13,652 bases of DNA from assembly GCA_046757965.1 (NCBI GenBank), contig JBHHZI010000090.1, positions 1-13,652 of the forward strand, given 5' to 3'. The notes under the pieces are model-generated. The model did not search any database. It was given only the letters and a program-made list of their open reading frames with translations, and had not been told where the DNA came from. Within the stretch, counting starts at the first letter, position 1; each line of letters opens with the position of its first letter. This DNA is from JBHHZI01 sp046757965. GTDB lineage: Bacteria > Acidobacteriota > Polarisedimenticolia > SMYD01. Both the position numbers and the translations under genes were made by a program. Below are positions 8,501-13,652 of the stretch, in pieces.

Positions 8501-11500
8501 CACCGGTATGCGGGGAGGCTGCATCGGAATGTCGCGCAGGTGTTTCCAGATCGCCCGGGACGGTGCCTCCATGGCGGAGGTGTGAAACGGTGCCGTCACC
8601 GCGATGCGACGGATCGCCACGCCCTGGCCCGAGAACGCGGCCATGGCCTCGTCGATGGCCGGCAAGGAGCCGGCGACGATGGTCTGCCGCGGGGCATTCA
8701 GGTTGGCCAGCTCGATGGACAGCCCCCGCTCCTCGATCACCTCCCGGGTCCGGGCCTCGCCTGCCGCCACCGCCGCCATGCCGCCCGGCGTCACGCGACC
8801 GGCCTCGTGCACGGCCTGTCCCCGCAACGCCGACAGACGCAGCAGGTGCTCCCGGTCCGTGAGCCCGGCCACGCACAGCGCGACGTACTCGCCGTAGCTG
8901 TGCCCTGCCGTGAACGCCGGCGTCAGACCGAAGTGCCGGAGCACATCGGTCGCCAGCAGATTCATCACACCCAGCGCCGGCTGCGCCATCCGGGTGTCGT
9001 CCAGGGCTCGTTGCCGGGCCTTGCGGGTCGCGGCGTCCAGGGCCGGGGGCGGATAGATGGTGCCGGCCAGCGAGGCCGGCAGCAGGTCGGCCAGCAACCG
9101 GTCCGCGGTCTCGATCCCGCGTGTGCCGAACGGTCCGAACTGCACGAGATCCTGCAACATGCCCGGACGCTGCGCTCCCTGGCCCGGATAGAGAAAACAG
9201 ACAGCCGCCGGTGCGATCGCCGGGCCGTCGGACACGAACAGGCCGGACATCGCGGGGCTGTCCTCCACGCCCTCACCCGTCCGCACGACCTGCTGGAGCT
9301 GACCGAGCTTTTCCCGCAGGCCCGCGACCGACGTGGCGACCAGGGCACAGCGAACCGGCGCCGCGGCCGGCCGCCTTCCCGCGGTGGCACGCGTCTCGTC
9401 GCGCGCGTGGTGCGCCGCGATCCAGCTCAGGGGGACGTCGTCGGACAGACGCGACAGGTCCGTCGAGAGCGCTGCGAGGGCGCGCAGCATCGAGTCTCGC
9501 TCCGGCCTTCCCCACAAAAAAAGCTCCGCCGCGCGCGGGGACAGATCCTCTCGCCGCGACGGTATGGGATCGGCGCCGTACTCCTCCAGGACCAGATGGA
9601 AGTTGGTTCCGCCGAAGCCGAACGCACTGACGCCCGCCCGTCGCGGCGTGTCGGCCTCATGGTTCACCCACGGCCGTGTCTCGGTGTTGATGTAGAACGG
9701 GCTGCCCGGCTCCGTCACCGCCGGATTCGGTCGCGTCACGTTGATGGTGGGTGGCAGGACACGCTGGCTCAGGGCCAGCGTCGTCTTGATCAGGCCCGCC
9801 AGTCCGGCGACGGTCTTGGTGTGCCCGATCATCGACTTCACCGAGCCGATGGCGCAGGACGGTTCCCCGGCCGCGACGCCGAACACCTGCTTCATTGCCG
9901 CGATCTCGGAGCGATCGCCAGCCGCGGTGCCGGTGGCGTGAGCCTCGACCAGGCCGACCGTCCGCGGCGCGACGCCGGCGTTCGCGTAGGCGCGCTCGAT
10001 GGCCAGCGCCTGGGCCTCGGAGTGGGGCGCCGTGAGGCTGCGGTTGCGTCCGTCACTGGAGCTGCCGATGCCGCGCAGCACCGCATGAATCCGGTCCCCG
10101 TCGCGCTCGGCGTCCGCCAGACGCTTCACGACGATCACGCCGATCCCCTCGCCCAGCACGATGCCGTCGGCATCGGCATCGAAGGCCCGCAGCTTGCCGC
10201 CCGGCGACAGCGCGTGGGTCCGCGCGAAGCTCATGAAGGTGAAGGCGTTGTTCGTCCCGTCGGCCGCACCGACCAGCGCCATGTCGCAGCGGCCTGCCTG
10301 CAGCTGCTCGCTGGCGGTCTGCACCGCCGCCAGTGAGGCCGCGCAGGCCGCATCGACGACGAAGTTGGGTCCCTGCAGATCGAGCCGGTTCGCCACGCGG
10401 CCGGACAGGACGTTGAGAAGGAAGCCCGGAAACGAGTCCTCGGACCATTCCGGCAGCCGTGCCCGGACCCGGTCCACGATGCGGTTCTTCACCTCGTCCG
10501 ACAGCCCGGCGACGCCATCGAGGTGTTCCGGGAGAACCGTGCGCAGGGCATAGGCAATGCCCAGATCGCTGACCCCGCCGGAGGCGAAGATCGCCGCCGT
10601 GCGCTCCCGGTGGAACGGGCGGTTCGCATATCCCGCGTCCGCGAGCGCCTCACAGCAGACGTCCAGCGTGAGGAGCTGCGTCGGTTCGATGTGCGGCACG
10701 CTGGCCGGGGGAATGCCGTAGCGCAGAGGATCGAAGCGGCGCTCGTCCAGAAAAGCCCCCCAGCGGGAGTACAGACGGTCACGATCGGTCCGGTCGGTGG
10801 AGAAGTAACGGTCCGCCGGCCACCGGGTCGACGGGACCTCGCGCACGGCGTCGAAGCCGGCCAGGATATTGTGCCAGTAGGCGCGCAGATCCGGTGAGCC
10901 GGGAAACCGGCACGCCATGCCGATGATGGCGATGGCATCCGGGGCCGGCCGGGGCGTGTCGGCGGCCTCGATCGCCGCGCCGGATCGTGGTGCCGTCGCC
11001 GGTGCGGTTCGACGCTCGATCTCGGCCACGGAGCCGGCCGCCACGTCGGCGTGCAGATCGGCCATGGAGACCACCTCGTCGCGGAGCGTGGCCACCTCGC
11101 CGATCATGTACATCCCCTCGCGCTGCTGCCGGGCGACATCCACCGGTGTCAAGCGCCCGGACAGGAGTTCTTCTCCCCGCGCCAGCAGGGTCTTCTTCGC
11201 CGCGCTCTCCCGGCCCGGCGTGGGGCCGGCTCCCGGGGCCGCCGCCACCCGTCGGCCCGCGGCCCGACGGATGGCGCCCGCGCCCGTCTCCTCACGGACC
11301 AGCCCCTTCGAGGCCAGGCGCAGCCGCCCGACGTTGAGCATCTCCAGATCGAAGCGGATCTCGTCGGCGGATCGCCCCTCCTGCAGCAACGCCTCACGTC
11401 GTCGCTGGAACTCATCGGCGAACGGCGTCGTGGCACAGCGCGTCGCATGCCCGACACCGGAGGCCAGCAGCGCGGTCCGCCGGCAGGCGAGCGCTGTCTC

Positions 11501-13135
11501 CTGATAGGTCCGCGTGATGGCGCCCGAGCTCACGGCCTCGCGAGTGAACAGATAGGCCGTGCCCATCAACACCCCGACGCCGATGCCCCGCGCGACGAGT
11601 GGCTCGGCCAGGACCGCGACCATGGCGGCGGACGCGGCATCGTGGATGCCCCCGGCAAAGACCGCGTGAATCGACCCGGGCGGGGCGACGGACGTTGCGC
11701 GCAGCACGTCGACTGCCTGTTGCCAGAGCACGAGGCTGGACCGCGGCCCGACGTGGCCGCCGCATTCCCGGCCCTCGAAGATGAAGCGCCTCGCCCCCTG
11801 GTCCAGGAAGATCTCCAGGAGCCGGGGTGATGGGACATGCAGGTAGGTGGCGATACCCTCCGCCTCCAGCTCGACGGCCTGAGACGGACGCCCTCCGGCG
11901 ATGAGCGCGAAGCGCGGGGGGTGCCGCCGGACCGCCTCGAGCTGTTCGCGTCGCAGCTGGCGCGGCACGAAGCCGAGGATCCCGACACCGAACGGCCGGT
12001 CCTGCAGACGTTCCCTGGTCGCGCGCAGCAGATCCGACACGGCGTCCCGGCGCATCAGGGCCAGCGCCAGAAACGGCAGGCCGCCGCTCCCGGCAACAGC
12101 CGCGCAGAACTCCGCCCCGTCGCTGACGCGGGTCATCGGGCCCTGGAAGATCGGATAGCGCGTGCCGCTGGCCCGTGCCAGCGGGCTGTTCTCCGCCAGC
12201 GCGGCATGTTTCCGGGCACCGGACAGTGCCGCGGCGCCCTGTTCCCGGAACGCCGCGAGAATGCCGGCAACGGTGACATGCTTCTGCGCCAGGTCGGACG
12301 CGAAGGCCACTCCCTGCGACAGCGGCGTCGGGTCGCGCATCGCGCACCAGTCGATCGGTCGCCGGCCGGCGGCATCCCGGGTGGGTCGTGCGGCAACGTC
12401 CGGCGTGGAGGTGGCCGGGGCGAAGAGGCGGTGGCGCCCATCGCCCCGTTCGCTCACCTGGCTCTCCGTGCCGTCGAAGGCGGCCAGGCGCCGCCGCTCA
12501 TCGGGCGACCACGGCGCCTCGCGCGCCAGCCAGAGTTCCTCGCCCAGGACCACACCGGCCGCCCCGGCCAGACGGGCGGCGGCAGCCGTCTCCGGTCCGA
12601 AGGCACCGGCGACCCAGATCGGGAGCCCGGGGTCATCCGGCAGGGCCTGCAGCAGCACGAAGGCGGACACCTTCCCCACCCGGCCCCCGGCCTCCTCGGT
12701 CCGCAGGATGAGACCGTCGGCGCCGGCGGCCACCGCGGCCTCGAGGACGGCCCCCTCCGTCCCCTCCACCAGCACCTGTTCCGCGACCTGGCGGGCCCGC
12801 GCCACCCGGTCGCTCAGGGCCGCGGCACCGGGAGCCGGTGACGGCGGCGCGCCGGCCAGCATGAGGACCGGCACCTGGGACGCTCCGGACCGTCTCGTCG
12901 CCAGATCCAGCCGCTCCGGATCGAATCGATCGCCGTGCCAGCGGATGCCCCAGTTCCGACGGCCGCCGGCAAAGCTCGCCAGGCGTGCCAGCTCGGCCTG
13001 CCCGGTCGTGTCGAGACCGGCCGGTCCCAGATCGAGAATCCCGACCTCGCCGGCCCGCATCGCCGCGATGGCGATGGCCGCGTCACAGCGTGCCAGGGGA
13101 GTGACAGCGAGGATGGATCGATTCATGGGCGGCAT
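5480..13135 (-). CDS. PfaD-fused iterative type I polyketide/fatty acid synthase (NPD-NPD-KS-AT-ACP-KR)
   Basis: A 2551-residue cytosolic megasynthase that would build an acyl chain from malonyl units. Domains in order: degenerate nitronate-monooxygenase-like barrel (1-220), PfaD-like flavin reductase barrel (about 285-620), linker (620-730), KS (732-1186), malonyl-type AT (1308-1615), helical segment (1724-1764), Ala/Pro-rich linker, one ACP (1862-1945), and KR with its structural half (2030-2545). Catalytic residues of the second barrel, KS, AT, ACP and KR are all present. There is no DH, PPTase or thioesterase; the first two are on the next gene. The KS and ACP motifs match the PUFA synthase/enediyne PKS superfamily, and the fused reductase equals PfaD, usually a separate protein. 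The start ATG at 13135 has no clear Shine-Dalgarno; ATG 13126 (MNRS) is an alternative. The stop TGA at 5480-5482 overlaps a candidate GTG of the next gene. An internal start at 8014 may yield a separate ACP-KR protein. Product unknown. Confidence 0.96.
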   Translation of the reverse strand: MPPMNRSILAVTPLARCDAAIAIAAMRAGEVGILDLGPAGLDTTGQAELARLASFAGGRRNWGIRWHGDRFDPERLDLATRRSGASQVPVLMLAGAPPSPAPGAAALSDRVARARQVAEQVLVEGTEGAVLEAAVAAGADGLILRTEEAGGRVGKVSAFVLLQALPDDPGLPIWVAGAFGPETAAAARLAGAAGVVLGEELWLAREAPWSPDERRRLAAFDGTESQVSERGDGRHRLFAPATSTPDVAARPTRDAAGRRPIDWCAMRDPTPLSQGVAFASDLAQKHVTVAGILAAFREQGAAALSGARKHAALAENSPLARASGTRYPIFQGPMTRVSDGAEFCAAVAGSGGLPFLALALMRRDAVSDLLRATRERLQDRPFGVGILGFVPRQLRREQLEAVRRHPPRFALIAGGRPSQAVELEAEGIATYLHVPSPRLLEIFLDQGARRFIFEGRECGGHVGPRSSLVLWQQAVDVLRATSVAPPGSIHAVFAGGIHDAASAAMVAVLAEPLVARGIGVGVLMGTAYLFTREAVSSGAITRTYQETALACRRTALLASGVGHATRCATTPFADEFQRRREALLQEGRSADEIRFDLEMLNVGRLRLASKGLVREETGAGAIRRAAGRRVAAAPGAGPTPGRESAAKKTLLARGEELLSGRLTPVDVARQQREGMYMIGEVATLRDEVVSMADLHADVAAGSVAEIERRTAPATAPRSGAAIEAADTPRPAPDAIAIIGMACRFPGSPDLRAYWHNILAGFDAVREVPSTRWPADRYFSTDRTDRDRLYSRWGAFLDERRFDPLRYGIPPASVPHIEPTQLLTLDVCCEALADAGYANRPFHRERTAAIFASGGVSDLGIAYALRTVLPEHLDGVAGLSDEVKNRIVDRVRARLPEWSEDSFPGFLLNVLSGRVANRLDLQGPNFVVDAACAASLAAVQTASEQLQAGRCDMALVGAADGTNNAFTFMSFARTHALSPGGKLRAFDADADGIVLGEGIGVIVVKRLADAERDGDRIHAVLRGIGSSSDGRNRSLTAPHSEAQALAIERAYANAGVAPRTVGLVEAHATGTAAGDRSEIAAMKQVFGVAAGEPSCAIGSVKSMIGHTKTVAGLAGLIKTTLALSQRVLPPTINVTRPNPAVTEPGSPFYINTETRPWVNHEADTPRRAGVSAFGFGGTNFHLVLEEYGADPIPSRREDLSPRAAELFLWGRPERDSMLRALAALSTDLSRLSDDVPLSWIAAHHARDETRATAGRRPAAAPVRCALVATSVAGLREKLGQLQQVVRTGEGVEDSPAMSGLFVSDGPAIAPAAVCFLYPGQGAQRPGMLQDLVQFGPFGTRGIETADRLLADLLPASLAGTIYPPPALDAATRKARQRALDDTRMAQPALGVMNLLATDVLRHFGLTPAFTAGHSYGEYVALCVAGLTDREHLLRLSALRGQAVHEAGRVTPGGMAAVAAGEARTREVIEERGLSIELANLNAPRQTIVAGSLPAIDEAMAAFSGQGVAIRRIAVTAPFHTSAMEAPSRAIWKHLRDIPMQPPRIPVFSNVTAAPYPADVQAVRSQLAVHLARPVRFVEEIEALHAAGARLFIEAGPGRILTGLVGRILAGQDHHAMALEAPGRPGWEGLAGLLARAHTLGLPVNAMAWFTGRLPDESALDRPGEPDHAARPTDWLLRPGGARPASAPPEADTSIMRRSAPAGTEGEFKMTDPAGTPDARTAGAPRQTLERLQDAMEQWLDLQRTQQRLSERFLAVQERLVAGLMGQPAPAPAEADHSTATCADGTIPAVAATREPAALGVAPAPVLPDLVPTDPPAAAAPATGGDDSTATGDVESHTVAAPERDIAASTSTPATSGTAPPPLAQFQDDLIREVSTRTGYPADMLKLDVPLEAGLGIDSIKTMEIFSALNAYHAVLASDGQDDEEILVQFTQMKTLGDILAHYRQRLEVLSGVAPSSAAQSASPEVSGIADAASGVNVAGVAMGGANGSGQATVLAGSSPVSDNGHDVVRRLVPRSVRAPAAADPGFAGESIPFPAGDILLVLGEAPELGSSLQAALSASGISAYQVVPGRRTRQIHGNRFEANLSSSSDLRRLAARIRAAGGGRVGGLVNLLTLSESMSKPGCRGAQAPLRLVRWLTRVAQVFEEDIRASSQDGGGWLLNVTTLDGRFGLCDGGDLPVAQAGSLGFFKSLAREWPGVRVKNIDLDPEADPRTLMVGMLQELAGGDDAVEVGVDGEGRWHLELAASPLPAPATNGSDAAGNGLDLGDDAVILATGGARGITSEVIRELSRRTPARLILVGQSPRPGDEPPAWENAGDRSALRDIVLAQMQAGDPAVTPARVEKRLDDILRDRAIRDNLRAFEAAGAEVEYHAVDVRNARVFGAFIDDVYRRHGRIDGVIHGAGRIEDRWLRDKTLESLGRVFETKVNGALVLARKLRPASLRFLVFFASVSGRFGNAGQTDYSAANECLNKLARHLDHRWPGRVVSVNWGPWDAGMISEGLRVAYRERGIGLIPVSSGVRSLIDELTRPEASQAEVILACTPERLAAPAGQAP
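5501..7048 (-). other. domain: ketoreductase with structural half (residues 2030-2545)
   Basis: A degenerate Rossmann half (about 2035-2255) precedes the catalytic half. NADPH binding is shown by TGGARGI (2272-2278). The catalytic set Lys2423, Ser2447 and Tyr2460 has the spacing of typical PKS KRs (37 and 13 residues before the Tyr), with Asn2464 in SAANE. At the LDD position the sequence reads IED (2403-2405), keeping the last Asp, which hints at a B-type, D-hydroxy outcome. Confidence 0.92.
7301..7552 (-). other. domain: single acyl carrier protein (residues 1862-1945)
   Basis: The attachment serine Ser1897 lies in LGIDSIKTMEI, the form seen in PUFA-synthase and enediyne-type carriers. Only one copy is present, whereas PfaA proteins carry several in tandem. 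It is the only ACP in the visible operon and so must serve both KS-AT pairs, the KR, the DH and the reductase. Confidence 0.93.
7844..7966 (-). other. predicted amphipathic/coiled-coil helix between AT and ACP (residues 1724-1764)
   Basis: A charged, Gln/Leu/Arg-rich segment without proline ('RQTLERLQDAMEQWLDLQRT', 1724-1743, continuing to 1764) follows soon after the internal Met1708. It is flanked by Ala/Pro-rich disorder up to about residue 1860. Similar Gln-rich helices precede the ACPs of PUFA synthases. It may serve dimerisation or docking with the partner synthase. Confidence 0.55.
8012..8060 (-). promoter_or_regulatory. putative internal promoter -10, ribosome binding site and ATG inside the synthase
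   Basis: Within the open frame, on the minus strand, there is a perfect TATAAT (8060-8055), then a strong Shine-Dalgarno run GGAGGGGGAA (8030-8021), then ATG at 8014-8012, in frame with the synthase (Met1708). The GGAGG core is 11 nt from the ATG. The TATAAT forces codons TCT-ATA, rare in this G+C-rich gene. No -35 box is seen; a 6-bp inverted repeat (8066-8071 with 8082-8087) lies just upstream. Initiation here would give an 844-residue protein holding only the helix, ACP and KR. The signals are visible; their use is inferred. Confidence 0.5.
8291..9214 (-). other. domain: malonyl-type acyltransferase AT1 (residues 1308-1615)
   Basis: 'YPGQGAQ' (1316-1322) forms the oxyanion side, Ser1413 lies in GHSYGE, Arg1438 sits exactly 25 residues later (as Ser92/Arg117 in E. 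coli FabD) and His1518 lies in APFHTS. The arginine binds the malonate carboxylate, so this AT is expected to load malonyl-CoA on the ACP. Confidence 0.9.
9578..10942 (-). other. domain: ketosynthase KS1 (residues 732-1186)
   Basis: Opens with 'IAIIGMACRFPGS'. The nucleophile Cys931 lies in DAACAAS, His1066 in EAHATGT, and Lys1100/His1105 in GSVKSMIGHT, so the full Cys-His-His set is present. The segment 'LSGRVANRLDLQG' just before the active site and the DAACA (not DTACS) motif are typical of PUFA/enediyne-type iterative KS domains. It should perform decarboxylative condensation. Confidence 0.95.
11276..12283 (-). other. domain: PfaD-like FMN enoyl reductase (residues 285-620)
   Basis: This is the intact copy of the tandem. 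'YPIFQGPMTRVSD' (327-339) is the N-terminal flavin-binding strand, 'GRECGGHVGPRSS' (455-467) carries the conserved His461, 'AVFAGGIHDA' (491-500) and 'GVLMGTAYLFT' (521-531) form the FMN phosphate-binding end. In PUFA synthases PfaD is a separate FMN-dependent enoyl reductase acting in trans on the ACP-bound chain; here it is covalently joined to the KS. It would supply full reduction of selected double bonds. Confidence 0.85.
12476..13135 (-). other. domain: degenerate NPD/PfaD-like TIM barrel (residues 1-220)
   Basis: The stretch 'TEEAGGRVGKVSAFVLLQAL' (residues 146-165) aligns with the EAGGHxG flavin-site motif of nitronate monooxygenases and PfaD, but the histidine is replaced by Arg152. 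It is followed by a 'LPIWVAGAFGPETAAAA..GAAGVVLG' pattern (171-198), the usual phosphate-binding end of the barrel. The fold is therefore recognisable, and the active site looks lost. It is shorter than the second barrel and probably structural or regulatory. The domain boundary is approximate. Confidence 0.65.
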
Positions 13136-13220
13136 CGATCTGGCGGATCCGGACGCTCTCCGGGCCGGGAGTCAACGGCCGACCCGGCATCAGGACAGGG
13201 CCGCGTCGGATTCAGCTCGC

Positions 13221-13249
13221 ATTATAGGCGCACCCCCGCCCGGCCGCCA
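13221..13249 (-). promoter_or_regulatory. putative sigma70-type promoter of the synthase operon
   Basis: Read on the minus strand, a perfect TATAAT lies at 13226-13221, which is striking in such G+C-rich DNA. A poor -35 (CTGGCG, 3 of 6 matches) sits 18 nt upstream at 13249-13244. Transcription would begin near 13214, giving a leader of about 80 nt before the ATG at 13135. The site lies between the peptidase stop and the first synthase gene, which is the right place to drive the operon. The hexamer is certain; promoter function is inferred. Confidence 0.5.
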
Positions 13250-13275
13250 GCAGGGCCGCCGGCCCCGGGCGCCCG

Positions 13276-13652
13276 TCACGGCCCGCCATCGCCGCCGGCG
13301 AAATCGCGCAGAATGTCGGTGAAGACCTGAATGCCCTCACGAAACGCCTCCACCGGCAGCCGCTCCGCATCCCCGTGCATCGAGGAGACCACTCCCAGGT
13401 CCAGCACCACCGGAAAGAAACCGTACGCCTCGGCACCGCGGAGCCGGAAGGTGTTGGAATCGGTGCCGTAGGGGATCGGGGACGGCGTGACGATGGCGCC
13501 TGGGTGGTGACGCCGGACCACGTTCTCGATGGTGGTGAACATGCGGCTCGTCCACGGAGTGACCGGCGTTCCGCCCGACTCGTAGATCACCTTGATGTGA
13601 ATGGTCGGATCGTCCACGGCCTTCCGCACGGTGTCGATGAACTGCTCGGCGG
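13276..13652 (-). CDS. M20-family metallopeptidase, C-terminal part (truncated by window edge)
   Basis: About 124 codons are visible; the N-terminus lies beyond the right edge. The frame is open to the edge, so the GTG at 13629 is an internal valine rather than the start. The sequence holds the end of the catalytic domain of the M20/M25/M40 family: 'PYGTDSNTFRLRG' corresponds to the conserved GGTDxxxF region, and 'SSMHGDAERLPV' supplies the late metal-binding histidine, followed by the closing amphipathic helix. Known members are zinc-dependent amidohydrolases or exopeptidases that cut small peptides or N-acyl amino acids. The first half of the catalytic domain and the other metal ligands are not visible, so the substrate cannot be assigned. 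The gene ends in TGA at 13276-13278, 140 nt before the synthase operon and in the same direction. The gap carries its own putative promoter, so a shared function with the synthases is not implied. Confidence 0.9.
   Translation of the reverse strand, partial: AEQFIDTVRKAVDDPTIHIKVIYESGGTPVTPWTSRMFTTIENVVRRHHPGAIVTPSPIPYGTDSNTFRLRGAEAYGFFPVVLDLGVVSSMHGDAERLPVEAFREGIQVFTDILRDFAGGDGGP

Noticed and set aside
6911..10336. 1141-codon open frame on the plus strand
   Set aside because: It lies opposite the KS-AT-ACP part of the first synthase, whose catalytic motifs are continuous. The plus-strand translation is Arg/His/Gly-rich with no recognisable domain; it is a mirror frame of high G+C coding DNA.
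756..13135. Enediyne biosynthetic cluster
   Set aside because: The domain order is similar, but the synthase is split, has an added KS-AT and PfaD, and no enediyne accessory gene or thioesterase is visible in the window.
13238..13270. G+C hairpin just after the peptidase stop (GCCCGG paired with CCGGGC)
   Set aside because: It has bulges and no following T run, so it is not a convincing intrinsic terminator. Such stems arise by chance in this DNA.
1..13652. CRISPR arrays, tRNA/rRNA genes, insertion sequences, phage or att sites
   Set aside because: No spaced repeats, RNA gene signatures, transposase motifs or terminal inverted repeats were seen; the strand is coding nearly throughout.

Overview
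The window is a G+C-rich bacterial segment that is almost entirely coding on the minus strand. Genes are packed end to end, and both reading directions are full of long spurious ORFs, as expected at high G+C. Nothing fixes the taxon. Strong GC bias and a multi-domain lipid or polyketide locus would suit Myxococcota, Acidobacteriota, Planctomycetota, Actinomycetota or similar groups; this is inference only.

In transcription order (right to left): (1) 13276-13652 is the C-terminal part of an M20-family metallopeptidase that runs off the right edge. (2) 13136-13275 is a 140-nt gap with a perfect TATAAT on the minus strand. (3) 5480-13135 is a 2551-residue iterative type I synthase with the order degenerate flavin-reductase barrel, PfaD-like flavin reductase barrel, KS, AT, helical linker, one ACP, KR. 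(4) 756-5525 is a second synthase of about 1575-1589 residues with the order KS, divergent AT, DH, Sfp-type phosphopantetheinyl transferase. (5) 1-759 is a PAPS-dependent sulfotransferase, cut by the left edge.

Genes 3 to 5 form one tight operon whose two junctions both offer a 4-nt GTGA stop/start overlap. Together they hold one complete set of parts: malonyl loading, condensation, ketoreduction, dehydration, enoyl reduction, carrier protein and carrier activation. The second protein has no ACP and must work on the ACP of the first, so the two probably form one complex. The KS sequences (DAACAAS/DAACASS active sites after an 'ANRLDLQG' stretch), the GIDSIK carrier motif and the PfaD-like reductase place the system in the superfamily of PUFA synthases, enediyne PKSs and heterocyst-glycolipid synthases. 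The order resembles an enediyne-type synthase (KS-AT-ACP-KR-DH-PPTase) with an extra KS-AT inserted and a PfaD fused at the front. No thioesterase is visible. The coupled sulfotransferase may act on the product or in its release.

The most unusual points are: an apparent internal gene start (TATAAT, strong Shine-Dalgarno, ATG) inside the first synthase, exactly between the AT and the ACP-KR half; a second AT that has lost the residues expected for malonyl loading; a tandem reductase whose first copy lacks the active-site histidine; and the coupling of a whole PUFA-like synthase to a sulfotransferase.
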